A stretch of DNA of 64,000 bases from assembly GCA_017405965.1 (NCBI GenBank), contig JAFQZK010000018.1:1-64000 (forward strand). Direction: 5' to 3'. A model generated the notes under the pieces. That model did no database searches and had not been told where the DNA came from. It was given only the letters and a program-made list of their open reading frames with translations. This DNA comes from Muribaculaceae bacterium (lineage in GTDB: Bacteria > Bacteroidota > Bacteroidia > Bacteroidales > Muribaculaceae). Both the position numbers and the translations under genes were made by a program. This document shows, piece after piece, positions 51,332 through 59,648 of this stretch (positions are counted from its first letter, which is position 1; each line of letters starts with the position of its first letter).

Positions 51332-52738
51332 ATGAGAAAGCTATTGTGGACAATGGGATTGATGTTGCTGGCCTTGACGGCCTGCATCAAGCGGTCGGGT
51401 AATTTTCAGCCCGACAACACAGGTGTGCGCCTGGACTCAACCAATCTGCCCATCGTGTGGATCGAGGTGGACGGCGATTCCATCGAGCGCGATGCTCGCA
51501 TCGGAGCTTACATGAAAATCATCCACAACGGTAATGGCAAGATCAACTATGCCGACACAATAGCCCACACCAACCAGCGCGTGAATTATCAAGGCTACAT
51601 CTCGCTGCGTCATCGCGGCAATTCCACCTATTACAACAGTCCTAAAAAGGGCTACTCGATACGCACGCTTTCCGAGCCCTTGTGGCGCGGACTCGCCAAG
51701 AAAGACAATGTATCGCTGTTGGGCATGGGCCGGGACAACAACTGGGCCTTGCTGGCTCCCTACAACGACAAGAGCATGATGCGCGACCTGTTGGCATTTG
51801 AAATCTCCAGGCCGTGGATGGAATACGCCCCCCAAGGTCGCTACTGCGAAGTCTTTCTTGACGGCACCTACTACGGCGTGTTCATTCTCTCTGAAGTCGT
51901 CACCAAAGGCCGCTACCGACTCGACCTCAGGAAACCCGGAGACCAAGGCGACGCCCTCACCGGCGACTACATGATGGAGGTGGACAACAACGATGACGTG
52001 ACCTACGTTTCCAAGCACCATCCCATCAGCAACAGCGGCGTACCTTACACCAACCGTTATATCCTGTTCCAGTACAAGTTCCCTGACTACGAGGACTTGG
52101 AAGAGTATCAACGCGATTACATCAACCACCGTGTTGACCTGATGGAGAATGCGCTGGCAAGCGGCAACTACCGTGACTACATCGACGTGATGTCCTTTAT
52201 CGACTACCAGCTGGCGATGGAACTGGGTCACAATGTGGATGCCTACCGCTTCAGCGTCAAGTTCTACAAGCGGCGCGACAGCGAGGATCCACGCTTCAAG
52301 TTGGTGGTGTGGGACATGAACCTGGCCTACGGCAACAGCCACCGCCTGGAGGGCTGGCGCAACGACACGTGGCGATACCTGAGCAACGACATGATGAACA
52401 GGGAAGGAGAAACTTTCCTGATGCCTTTCTGGTGGCAGCGCCTCAACAACGACCCGCAATATACTGCCCAACTCAAGGCGCGATGGGCCGAATACCGGCG
52501 CAGCAACCTGCGTGAGGAAAACGTCATGGCCATCATCGACTCGCTGTCCAACGTCCTCACCTCGCACGGAGCCGAGTTGCGCAACAGCCAAGCTTGGCCC
52601 AGTTGGGGTGTCAAGGTATGGGGCAACTACTATGTGGCCTCCGACTTTGATGACGAGGTGGCCCACCTCAAGCAATGGCTCCGTGAGCGCATCGCATGGA
52701 TGGACAAGCAACTGGGTTATCAACCTATTGAAAACTGA
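51332..52738 (+). CDS. CotH-family lipoprotein without dockerin (copy 4)
   Basis: 468 aa from the ATG at 51332. The N-terminus is a lipoprotein signal (MGLMLLALTACIKRSG). CotH blocks match the tandem copies: NLPIVWIEVDGDSIERDARI, SLRHRGNSTYYNSPKKGYSI, NNWALLAPYNDKSMM and LVVWDMNLAYGNS. It ends LGYQPIEN where the others continue into a dockerin. So the same domain is lipid-anchored here and dockerin-tagged in the cluster at 30115-35165. The thioesterase gene follows after 1 bp, so they are likely co-transcribed. Confidence 0.92.
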   Translation: MRKLLWTMGLMLLALTACIKRSGNFQPDNTGVRLDSTNLPIVWIEVDGDSIERDARIGAYMKIIHNGNGKINYADTIAHTNQRVNYQGYISLRHRGNSTYYNSPKKGYSIRTLSEPLWRGLAKKDNVSLLGMGRDNNWALLAPYNDKSMMRDLLAFEISRPWMEYAPQGRYCEVFLDGTYYGVFILSEVVTKGRYRLDLRKPGDQGDALTGDYMMEVDNNDDVTYVSKHHPISNSGVPYTNRYILFQYKFPDYEDLEEYQRDYINHRVDLMENALASGNYRDYIDVMSFIDYQLAMELGHNVDAYRFSVKFYKRRDSEDPRFKLVVWDMNLAYGNSHRLEGWRNDTWRYLSNDMMNREGETFLMPFWWQRLNNDPQYTAQLKARWAEYRRSNLREENVMAIIDSLSNVLTSHGAELRNSQAWPSWGVKVWGNYYVASDFDDEVAHLKQWLRERIAWMDKQLGYQPIEN

Positions 52739-52739
52739 A

Positions 52740-53111
52740 ATGATACAAGAAGGACTTACACATACCAGCCAACTGACGGTGACCGATGCCGTCACCGCCA
52801 TCGCGATGGGCTCGGGCGACATGCCCGTGCTGGCCACACCGACCATGATGGCGCTCATGGAGAATGCCGCCATGCTCGCTGTCGCCCAACATCTGCCCGA
52901 GGGCTGTACCACAGTGGGCGGCCACATCACCTCGTCGCACCTCAAGCCCAGCAAATTGGGCGACACTATCACGGCAACTGCCACGGTAACCCGCGTCGAG
53001 GGCAAGAAAATCGAGTTCAAGGTCGAAGCCCGTTGCGGTGATGTGCTGCTGGGCGAGGGCACTCACTTGCGTTTCGTCGTTGACCGCGACAAATTCTTAT
53101 CGAGATTGTAA
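52740..53111 (+). CDS. Hotdog-fold thioesterase (FlK-like)
   Basis: 123 aa from the ATG at 52740; the frame is open further upstream but overlaps the CotH gene. The single-domain hotdog pattern is visible: LATPTMMALMENAAMLAV (central helix with Glu), TVGGHITSSHLKP, GDTITATATVTRVEGKKIEF. This resembles fluoroacetyl-CoA-type and related acyl-CoA thioesterases, with active-site Thr, Glu and His positions (T35-like, E45, H-containing VGGHI). The native acyl-CoA is unknown. Only 1 bp separates it from the CotH stop. Confidence 0.85.
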   Translation: MIQEGLTHTSQLTVTDAVTAIAMGSGDMPVLATPTMMALMENAAMLAVAQHLPEGCTTVGGHITSSHLKPSKLGDTITATATVTRVEGKKIEFKVEARCGDVLLGEGTHLRFVVDRDKFLSRL

Positions 53112-53173
53112 CAAGTTCCGTTGCCGGAACATGCCGATTTGATATCAGTGATTATTAATTTAAACTTTGAATA

Positions 53174-53671
53174 ATGAAAAGAATTCTTTCTATCGTAGTG
53201 TTGGCCGCAGCACTGTGCTTCATCGCGGCAAACGCCCAGGAACAGGCGACACCCAAGAAGGTGTACAACGAGGACCTCAATCCACTGGAGCAGATCGACC
53301 AAGCGCTCGTTCAGGCCAAGGCCGAGGGCAAATTTGTCGTCTGCCAAGTGGGCGGCAACTGGTGCCCGTGGTGCCTGCGCTTTGCCGACTTCATCACCAA
53401 CGACAGCACTATCAACAGCGTCATTGAGCAGAACTTCGTCTATATCCACGCCAACTACCATCCCCGCAAGGCGGGCGAAGTGGGACAAGCGCTGATGAAG
53501 CGACTGAACAATGCCGGACGCTTCGGCTTTCCCGTGCTGGTGATTCTTGACGAGCAGGGACAGGTCATCCACATCCAGGACTCGGGCCTTCTCGAGGAGG
53601 ACAAGAGCTACAACAAAGAAAAAGTCCTGCACTTTTTCCAGAACTGGACTCCGAAGGCTGTGCGTGAATAA
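53174..53671 (+). CDS. Secreted thioredoxin-fold protein
   Basis: 165 aa with signal peptide (MKRILSIVVLAAALCFIAAN). The redox motif is CPWC in GGNWCPWCLRFADF, preceded by QALVQAKAEGKFVVCQVG; the cis-Pro is in GFPVLVILDEQG. This is the thioredoxin_7/DUF255-like layout of periplasmic disulfide reductases. It lies 62 bp after the thioesterase. Substrate unknown. Confidence 0.88.
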   Translation: MKRILSIVVLAAALCFIAANAQEQATPKKVYNEDLNPLEQIDQALVQAKAEGKFVVCQVGGNWCPWCLRFADFITNDSTINSVIEQNFVYIHANYHPRKAGEVGQALMKRLNNAGRFGFPVLVILDEQGQVIHIQDSGLLEEDKSYNKEKVLHFFQNWTPKAVRE

Positions 53672-53698
53672 TAAAGAATAACCTAAACAAGTATTGTC

Positions 53699-54229
53699 AT
53701 GGATAACGAGATATTGAAAGCACTGCGCGAGCGCCGCAGCGTTCGCCAGTTCAAGGCCGAGCAGATTACCGATGAAGAACTGCAGGCCGTCCTCGAGGCA
53801 GGCGCTTATGCACCCACAGCCATGGGCCGACAAGACCCGTGGATCGTAGCCGTGCAGAATCCCGATATCGTTGCACAACTGGTCAGGATGAATGCCGAGG
53901 TGCTGGGCATGAACGGTAATCCCTATTACGGTGCTCCGACAATCGTGCTCGTCTTCGGCTCTCGCCCTGAGGTGTGGCCCAATGCCGTCTATGACGGCTC
54001 TCTGGTGCTGGGCAACATGATGAATGCCGCTCATGCTATCGGGCTGGGATCATGCTGGATTCACCGTGAGCGCGAGATGTTCGACACCGAGGAGGGAAAG
54101 GCTTTGATGCGTCAGTTCGGCCTCCCCGAGGGACTGATGGGCATTGGCTCCATCGCCTTGGGTTATGCCGCTGCCGCACCGTTGCCTCCCAAAGTGCGTA
54201 AGGACAATTACTGCCGAATTGTGAAATGA
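53699..54229 (+). CDS. Nitroreductase family protein
   Basis: 176 aa. FMN-binding signature at the start (ALRERRSVRQFKAEQITDEE), then YAPTAMGRQDPWIVAV, DGSLVLGNMMNAAHAIGLGS and the C-terminal IGSIALGYA. This compact form is typical of NAD(P)H-dependent nitroreductase-like flavoproteins that reduce nitro compounds or quinones, often stress-linked. It lies 27 bp after the thioredoxin-like gene and 3 bp before the TfoX gene, in one run. Confidence 0.93.
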   Translation: MDNEILKALRERRSVRQFKAEQITDEELQAVLEAGAYAPTAMGRQDPWIVAVQNPDIVAQLVRMNAEVLGMNGNPYYGAPTIVLVFGSRPEVWPNAVYDGSLVLGNMMNAAHAIGLGSCWIHREREMFDTEEGKALMRQFGLPEGLMGIGSIALGYAAAAPLPPKVRKDNYCRIVK

Positions 54230-54232
54230 TAT

Positions 54233-54556
54233 ATGGCAAGCAACGTTGACCTTGTGCAATATATCGCTGACCAGTGTGCCGGAGCAGGTGAAATCATGAC
54301 GAAAAAGATGTTCGGTGACTACGGCATCTATTGTGACGGTAAAATCTTCGGCCTCATCTGCGACGACTGCTTCTACCTCAAGCCCACCGATGCTGCGCGG
54401 CCATTGCTGCGTTCGGTGGAACTGCGGCCGCCCTATGACGGTGCCAAGGACTATTTCCTTATCACCGACGTGGACGATCGCGACTACCTCGCCGCCCTTG
54501 TGCGCGAAACATGCAAAGCACTTCCTGAACCCAAACCCAAGAAAAAGAAGAAATGA
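54233..54556 (+). CDS. TfoX N-terminal domain protein
   Basis: 107 aa. The TfoX-N fold is recognisable (ITKKMFGDYGIY-like IMTKKMFGDYGIYCDGKIFG, LICDDCFYLKPTD, PPYDGAKDYFLI), followed by a lysine-rich tail (EPKPKKKKK). TfoX-N proteins regulate competence in some gammaproteobacteria; in Bacteroidota the role is unproven. The stop overlaps the carbonic anhydrase start by 4 bp, so the genes are coupled. Confidence 0.88.
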   Translation: MASNVDLVQYIADQCAGAGEIMTKKMFGDYGIYCDGKIFGLICDDCFYLKPTDAARPLLRSVELRPPYDGAKDYFLITDVDDRDYLAALVRETCKALPEPKPKKKKK

Positions 54557-55098
54557 TGATTGACCAAATTATTGATTATAACAAGGAATTTGTCGCCCGC
54601 AAGGGTTACGAACAGTATGTGACCGACAAGTACCCCGACAAGAAGTTGGCGGTCTTGTCCTGCATGGACACGCGATTGACCGAACTGCTGCCCGCCGCCT
54701 TGGGCCTGAAGAACGGAGATGCCAAGATCATCAAAAATGCCGGCGGATTGGTTATTTCGCCCTTCGACTCGGCGATGCGCAGCCTGGTCGTGGCCGTCTA
54801 TGAACTTGGCGTAGAGGAAATCATGGTGGTGGCGCACTCCAATTGCGGCGCCTGCCACATGAGTTACAGCCACTTCCACGAGGAGATGATCAAGCGCGGC
54901 GTGACCGACGAGACGCTTCACACCATCCGCATGTGCGGTATCGACCTCGACCAATGGCTGGAAGGTTTCAAGGACACACCTGAATCGGTACGCAAGACTG
55001 TTGCCACGATCAAGACACACCCGCTGATGCCCCAAGGCATCACCGTACGCGGATTCATCATCGACTCGGTGACCGGCGCCCTCGAGGAAATCGCTTGA
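54553..55098 (+). CDS. Beta-class carbonic anhydrase
   Basis: 181 aa; the next codon is also ATG. Zinc-ligand and active-site motifs: CMDTR (Cys37, Asp39, Arg41) and HSNCGACH (His95, Cys98), with KNAGG between. It interconverts CO2 and bicarbonate in the cytoplasm. The short form without N-terminal extension is common in Bacteroidota. The gene overlaps the TfoX-N gene by 4 bp. Confidence 0.92.
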   Translation: MMIDQIIDYNKEFVARKGYEQYVTDKYPDKKLAVLSCMDTRLTELLPAALGLKNGDAKIIKNAGGLVISPFDSAMRSLVVAVYELGVEEIMVVAHSNCGACHMSYSHFHEEMIKRGVTDETLHTIRMCGIDLDQWLEGFKDTPESVRKTVATIKTHPLMPQGITVRGFIIDSVTGALEEIA

Positions 55099-55270
55099 AC
55101 TGTTTCAGAAAACGCCTCACAATAGTACGATGCATATCCGTAATGCACATAACGAAAGTGAACTGGATAAAGAGTCAACATGATAGGAATTCTTTCGAAT
55201 TCAAACCGAAGAAAAAGACACCATGGTAAAAGTAGTGGTGAATCTGATTAATCAAAGTAACGTTTAGAGT

Positions 55271-56200
55271 ATGTTTTTATTAATTATAGCATTGGCCTTG
55301 GGCCTGTTGATGCCCTTCCAGACGGCGGCCAACTCACGCCTGCGTCAGGTCGTTGGCCCCGCCTATGTCTCCACACTTGTTTCTTTCACCGTGTCCACGT
55401 TGGCACTGCTGCTGGTGTCGCTCGTGGCCGGAATCCCCATCATGCCGACCGAAACAATGCTGGCCGAGGCTCCCTGGTGGAGCTGGTTTGTGGGCATCGT
55501 GGCTGTGGTGACCATCACCATCGCCATCCATCTGTTCAAGGAAATCGGCCAATTGCAGGCACTCATCATCCCGATGTTCAGCCAACTGATCTTCAGTTTG
55601 CTGATTGACCACTTCGGGTGGTTCGGTGCCAGAGTCATCCCGTTGGGTACCAACCGCATCATCGGAGCACTGTTGCTCATCATCGGTGTGACACTAGTGG
55701 TCGTGCTGCCCAGGCTGAAAGCCAAGCAACAGACCACCTCAGCCAGCAGCGGGTCAAGGCAGACTTTCTGGCAACTCATGGCCGTCGTGTCGGGCTGCCT
55801 GTCGGCCAGTATCACTGGCGCTTATGCCCAGTTGGCCAGTATCGTCGGCAACCCAGTCCAGGCCACGACGGTCGCCTTCTTCGTCGCCACGATGGCATTG
55901 CTGCTGTTCTGCACCTGCCTGGGCAAGACACAACTGGTGGGTAAGGCCTTCAACAAGGAGTACCCGTGGTGGATGTGGACAGGTGGCCTGTGCGGTGCCG
56001 TCATCGTGTTCAGCAACGCATGGCTTGTCCCGCAAGTCGGTGTCGGCGTCTTCTCCATGGCTTTGCTCGTCGGTCAGCTGGCGCTCAGCATGTTAATGGA
56101 GCACAACGGCTGGCTCGGTGCCCCGCGCAAGCGCATCACCTGGCTCCCGATCGTCGGCATCCTGCTGATGCTCGCCGGTGTCGCCCTCATCCGCCTGTAA
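55271..56200 (+). CDS. DMT-type transporter (YdcZ/DUF606-like)
   Basis: 309 aa with ten predicted helices in two similar halves: MFLLIIALALGLLMPFQTAA and PAYVSTLVSFTVSTLALLLV open the first, FWQLMAVVSGCLSASITGAY the second. The N-terminal LLMPFQTAANSRL pattern is that of the DUF606/YdcZ family, normally about 150 aa and here fused as a tandem pair. It probably exports a small metabolite; the substrate is unknown. It stands alone, 173 bp after the carbonic anhydrase. Confidence 0.85.
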   Translation: MFLLIIALALGLLMPFQTAANSRLRQVVGPAYVSTLVSFTVSTLALLLVSLVAGIPIMPTETMLAEAPWWSWFVGIVAVVTITIAIHLFKEIGQLQALIIPMFSQLIFSLLIDHFGWFGARVIPLGTNRIIGALLLIIGVTLVVVLPRLKAKQQTTSASSGSRQTFWQLMAVVSGCLSASITGAYAQLASIVGNPVQATTVAFFVATMALLLFCTCLGKTQLVGKAFNKEYPWWMWTGGLCGAVIVFSNAWLVPQVGVGVFSMALLVGQLALSMLMEHNGWLGAPRKRITWLPIVGILLMLAGVALIRL

Positions 56201-56289
56201 AGCGCTAGCGCTCACTGAATCCGCCTAAATGTTGTTTTGTCATTGATGACACCTTCGAGCGACTGCTTTCAACAATGCCAATCCGAAAA

Positions 56290-56380
56290 TTTTAGCTAAA
56301 ATCAGCGACTAAAACCGAAAAAATTAGCTAAATTTAGCGGTTATAACCGAAAAATTTATTATAAATTTGGCGGTTTCAAG
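56290..56380 (+). repeat. Three 32-33-bp-spaced direct repeats upstream of the second DUF4143 gene
   Basis: Related strings AAAATCAGCGACT (56298), AAATTTAGCGGTT (56330) and AAATTTGGCGGTT (56363) recur at 32 and 33 bp. TAGCTAAA also repeats (56293, 56325). The last copy holds the TTTG of the promoter. This mirrors the repeat array at 18881-18957 without sharing its sequence. Confidence 0.6.
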
Positions 56381-56397
56381 AATTATATCTATTTTTG
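56366..56397 (+). promoter_or_regulatory. Promoter of the second DUF4143 ATPase
   Basis: TTTG (56366-56369), exactly 20 bp, then TATTTTTG (56390-56397). The start at 56425 follows. Confidence 0.65.
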
Positions 56398-56424
56398 TAT
56401 CCGAGAAGATGTTGCTTTAAACCT

Positions 56425-57546
56425 ATGATACAGAGACAAATTGAATCCAACCTGAAGCAAGACTTCGGTCAAGGCAAAGTTATCGTGCTGCTCGGTGCAC
56501 GTCAAGTGGGAAAAACCACAATGATTGATGCGTTGAGTCATGGCGCCAATGACGTCCTCATACTCAATTGCGACGATCAAGAAGACGTCTTGCTCATCGA
56601 GGGGAGAAGCACAACCGAGTTGAGGACGCTGCTGTCACCTTACCGATATGTCTTCATCGATGAGGCTCAACGGGTCAAGAACATCGGGCTGACGATTAAG
56701 AAGATGGCCGACTTGAAACTCCCGACTCAAGTGATTGTTACAGGGTCATCGTCATTGGAATTGGCCAACGACATCAATGAGCCAGCTACAGGCCGCACAA
56801 TCGAGTACAGGCTATATCCCTTGTCTCTTTCAGAATTGGCCCAGGAAACCAGTGAACGTGAAGAATCACGAATGCTGCAACAACGGCTCATTTACGGATG
56901 CTATCCAGGAGTTGTCACCGATAGCGCCCATGCAAAGCGCACGTTAGCGACTTTGGCCAACGATTATTTATATAAAGACATTTTAGCCTATCGGGGCATC
57001 AAGAAACCTGAAGTGTTGCAAAAACTTGTACGGGCTCTTGCCCTGCAAGTGGGTAGCGAAGTCTCCTATAATGAATTGAGCAATCTTTTAGGAGTTGACA
57101 AGGAGACTGTAGAGAGCTATATCGGGCTGCTGGAGAAGTGTTTTGTCGTTTTCCGCCTCGATTCTTTCAGCCGAAACCTGCGTAACGAAATCAAGAAGGG
57201 AAAAAAAGTCTATTTCTATGACAACGGCATCCGCAATGCAGTCATTTCCAACTACGCTCCCCTTGAGCTGAGGATGGATAATGGTGCCTTGTGGGAAAAT
57301 CTGATGGTGAGCGAACGCATCAAACGCAACATGTATAGCGGCAGTTTTGCACAGTTGTATTTTTGGCGCACGCATGACCAAAAAGAGATAGACCTGATTG
57401 AGGAGGAGGATGGAATGATACGAGCATTTGAGTTCAAATGGAATCCACGGGCCAAGTCACGCGTGCCTGAACAGTTCATCAAGACGTATGCTCCGAAAGT
57501 TTTTTCTGTCATCACCCCAGATAACTTTTGGGAGTTTGTAAAGTGA
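56425..57546 (+). CDS. AAA_14/DUF4143 ATPase
   Basis: 373 aa from the ATG at 56425; the longer frame from 56395 overlaps the promoter. Walker A is LLGARQVGKTT, Walker B YVFIDEAQRV, sensor VTGSSSLELA. The DUF4143 part ends with a nuclease-like pattern KEIDLIEEEDG then FEFKWNP. It is shorter than the paralog at 17510 (454 aa) and shares only family-level identity. Promoter-embedded repeats suggest autoregulation or phase-dependent control, as at the other locus. Confidence 0.9.
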   Translation: MIQRQIESNLKQDFGQGKVIVLLGARQVGKTTMIDALSHGANDVLILNCDDQEDVLLIEGRSTTELRTLLSPYRYVFIDEAQRVKNIGLTIKKMADLKLPTQVIVTGSSSLELANDINEPATGRTIEYRLYPLSLSELAQETSEREESRMLQQRLIYGCYPGVVTDSAHAKRTLATLANDYLYKDILAYRGIKKPEVLQKLVRALALQVGSEVSYNELSNLLGVDKETVESYIGLLEKCFVVFRLDSFSRNLRNEIKKGKKVYFYDNGIRNAVISNYAPLELRMDNGALWENLMVSERIKRNMYSGSFAQLYFWRTHDQKEIDLIEEEDGMIRAFEFKWNPRAKSRVPEQFIKTYAPKVFSVITPDNFWEFVK

Positions 57547-57591
57547 AGGAGTTTTCAACAAAGTTTGATTTGATTTAATATATTATTGACT

Positions 57592-58011
57592 ATGGCGAAG
57601 AAGATTTATTTTGCGGGATCGATTCGTGGTGGGCGCGTGGACGCCGACCTGTATAACCGCATCATCAGTTATATCCAGCGCACCGATGTGGTGCTCACCG
57701 AACACGTGGGCAAGAGCAACCTGAGCCTAGTAGAGCAGGGCCGCGAACGCGATGCGCACATCTATGACCAGGACACGGCATGGCTGCGCGAGAGCGATGT
57801 GCTCATCGGCGAATGCACCTGTCCCTCGCTGGGCGTGGGCTATGAACTGGCCTATGCCGAGGCTCACGGCATTCCGTGCCACATCTTCTACGACCGAAGC
57901 AAGACGCAGCTGTCGGCCATGCTCACCGGCAACCCCTACTTCCATATCCACCCCTACACCAACGAGGACGAGATTTATCCTCGGCTTGATGAAATCCTGA
58001 GGGCGGAATAA
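57592..58011 (+). CDS. Nucleoside 2-deoxyribosyltransferase / DNPH1-like
   Basis: 139 aa from the ATG at 57592 (a TTG at 57586 is in frame). The fold signature is IYFAGSIRGGR at the start, and the catalytic Glu motif GYELAYAEAHG; DVLIGECTCPSLGVG lies between. DNPH1 enzymes hydrolyse deoxynucleoside monophosphates, a nucleotide-pool cleaning step; deoxyribosyltransferases exchange bases. The GSxRGGR start favours DNPH1. It starts a compact run to 59506. Confidence 0.85.
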   Translation: MAKKIYFAGSIRGGRVDADLYNRIISYIQRTDVVLTEHVGKSNLSLVEQGRERDAHIYDQDTAWLRESDVLIGECTCPSLGVGYELAYAEAHGIPCHIFYDRSKTQLSAMLTGNPYFHIHPYTNEDEIYPRLDEILRAE

Positions 58012-58046
58012 TCCATTAACGTATTTCTTATTAAATGCTTTAAGTC

Positions 58047-58436
58047 ATGCTACATCTGAACAAAGTACATCACATCGCCATTATCTGCTCCGACTATCAG
58101 CGGACCCTTGACTTCTATACTCGTGTGGTCGGCTGCCAAATACTCGCCGAACACTGGCGCGAAGAGCAACAGTCCTATCTGACTAAACTGGCACTGAACG
58201 GCGATTACATCATCGAGTTGTTCTCGTTCAATTCTCCCCCACAGCGCCTATCCTATCCCGAGGCAGCGGGCCTGCGGCATCTGGCTTTTGAAGTGGATGA
58301 CATCGTGGCCGAAGTCAAGGAGCTGGAGCGCTTGGGCGTGGCTCACGAGGAAATCAGGACCGACGCCACTACCGGCAAGCGTTTCGTCTTCTTCAACGAT
58401 CCCGATGGTCAACCCCTCGAAATGTACGAGAAGTAA
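58047..58436 (+). CDS. VOC family (glyoxalase-like) protein
   Basis: 129 aa. Typical vicinal-oxygen-chelate layout: VHHIAIICSDYQRTLDFYTR, then IIELFSFNSPP, LRHLAFEVDDI and FFNDPDGQPLEMYEK. Metal ligands His (residue 7-8), Glu in IIELF, His in LRHLAFE and Glu in LEMYE are in place. Resembles the SMU-type lactoylglutathione-lyase-like group; substrate unknown. Confidence 0.9.
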   Translation: MLHLNKVHHIAIICSDYQRTLDFYTRVVGCQILAEHWREEQQSYLTKLALNGDYIIELFSFNSPPQRLSYPEAAGLRHLAFEVDDIVAEVKELERLGVAHEEIRTDATTGKRFVFFNDPDGQPLEMYEK

Positions 58437-58450
58437 CTTCATAATTCGCT

Positions 58451-59125
58451 ATGATTATGATGAAACGAGGAACGATACATAATGCAAACGAGTTGATGAA
58501 CCTGATTCAGGAAATCGGGTTCCTGCCGTTGCTGTACAGCGGCATCAGCAGCTTCTCGGCCGAGGAGATGGTAGATGCCGACTGCCGGTATGTGGTCTAT
58601 GACGATGGATGGGACTGGCCCTTGTGGAAGTGGAAAGGCCCCATCGTCACCGAGGGTAACTGTGTATACGGTAAGTTCTTTGACAAGAAAGCCGGCTTTG
58701 TGAGCCGCGAGTGGTGGCCCGACCTGTACAACTGGCGACGTCACGCCTACCCTGCCCCGGCGCCGGGATCGGTCGAGGAGGCTGTTCTGATGACCTTGCG
58801 CGAGCAAGGCAGCCTCATCACACGCGAGCTACGCGCCGCCTGCGGTTTCAACGGCCCTAAGATGCGCAGCCGCTTCGATGGCTATGTGACGCGCTTGCAG
58901 ATGGCGTGCCGCATCGTCACCCAGGACTTTGTCTATCCCCGCGACAAGCACAACCGCGAGTACGGTTGGGGATGGGCGCTGTTGACCACCCCCGAGCAAC
59001 TGTTGGGTAAAGAGGCCTGCCTGTGCGACCGCACTCCCGAGGAGTCGCTTGAACGCATCCTGACGCACCTCAAGGGGATCCTACCCTACACACCTGAAAA
59101 AGAAATCATGAAACTCATCAAATAA
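58451..59125 (+). CDS. AlkZ-related winged-helix protein
   Basis: 224 aa; an ATG at 58460 is likely as good a start. The YcaQ/AlkZ-like pattern of winged helices is seen in ISSFSAEEMVDADCRY, WDWPLWKWKGPIV and a later wHTH (GSLITRELRAACGFNGPKMR). AlkZ proteins are DNA glycosylases that unhook cross-links; this shorter 'AlkZ-related' form lacks part of that domain, so glycosylase activity is uncertain. It follows the VOC gene by 14 bp. Confidence 0.75.
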   Translation: MIMMKRGTIHNANELMNLIQEIGFLPLLYSGISSFSAEEMVDADCRYVVYDDGWDWPLWKWKGPIVTEGNCVYGKFFDKKAGFVSREWWPDLYNWRRHAYPAPAPGSVEEAVLMTLREQGSLITRELRAACGFNGPKMRSRFDGYVTRLQMACRIVTQDFVYPRDKHNREYGWGWALLTTPEQLLGKEACLCDRTPEESLERILTHLKGILPYTPEKEIMKLIK

Positions 59126-59137
59126 AACGACACTATT

Positions 59138-59506
59138 ATGAAAAGAATACTCATAGCCTTCATCATGCTCATGGCATTCACCGCCATGCAGGCCCAGAAA
59201 ATCAGTTACATCGAGACCAAGAGCTCATGGCACTATGTCTATGACGAGAAGGGGAAGAAAGTGCACACCTTCAGCACCAGCCAGGGCGAGGTCGTCGCTT
59301 ACAGCGAGTCGTTCTACATCCTCAAGAAGAGCGGCTGGTACTACACCTGCAACGCCAAGGGGAAGAAACTGCACACCTTCTCGGTGAGCAACGTTGGCGA
59401 AATCCTGTCGGCAGCCGGAGACACTTTCACGAGCAAGAAGAGCGGGTGGATCTACACCTGGGACAAGAACGGCAAGAAACTCGCCACCCGCAGTGCCAAT
59501 CATTAG
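59138..59506 (+). CDS. Secreted repeat protein, 122 aa
   Basis: Signal peptide (MKRILIAFIMLMAFTAMQA), then three copies of a roughly 35-residue unit: SSWHYVYDEKGKKVHTFS, SGWYYTCNAKGKKLHTFS, SGWIYTWDKNGKKLATRS. Tryptophan-glycine-lysine pattern recalls WG-type or PQQ-like beta hairpins, but I cannot name the family. Probably periplasmic or secreted. It is the last gene before the sbcD promoter and 12 bp after the AlkZ-related gene. Confidence 0.7.
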   Translation: MKRILIAFIMLMAFTAMQAQKISYIETKSSWHYVYDEKGKKVHTFSTSQGEVVAYSESFYILKKSGWYYTCNAKGKKLHTFSVSNVGEILSAAGDTFTSKKSGWIYTWDKNGKKLATRSANH

Positions 59507-59550
59507 TGTCACTTCACATCGGCCGGACTAACAACTATTAACACTCAAAA

Positions 59551-59582
59551 TTTGCTTTTTTCAGACATTTTTCCTATATTTG
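59551..59582 (+). promoter_or_regulatory. Promoter of sbcDC
   Basis: TTTG (59551-59554), 20 bp, then TATATTTG (59575-59582): an ideal Bacteroidota promoter 66 bp ahead of sbcD. Confidence 0.75.
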
Positions 59583-59648
59583 TGGTAAGAAATATCAAGG
59601 AGAGAAATCAGTGTGAAGTACAATTAAACACATCAACAACATTAATCT

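Noticed and set aside
51437-53062. 541-codon minus-strand frame
   Set aside because: It is the antisense of the CotH copy 4 and thioesterase genes, which have clear family motifs; no family signal on the minus strand.
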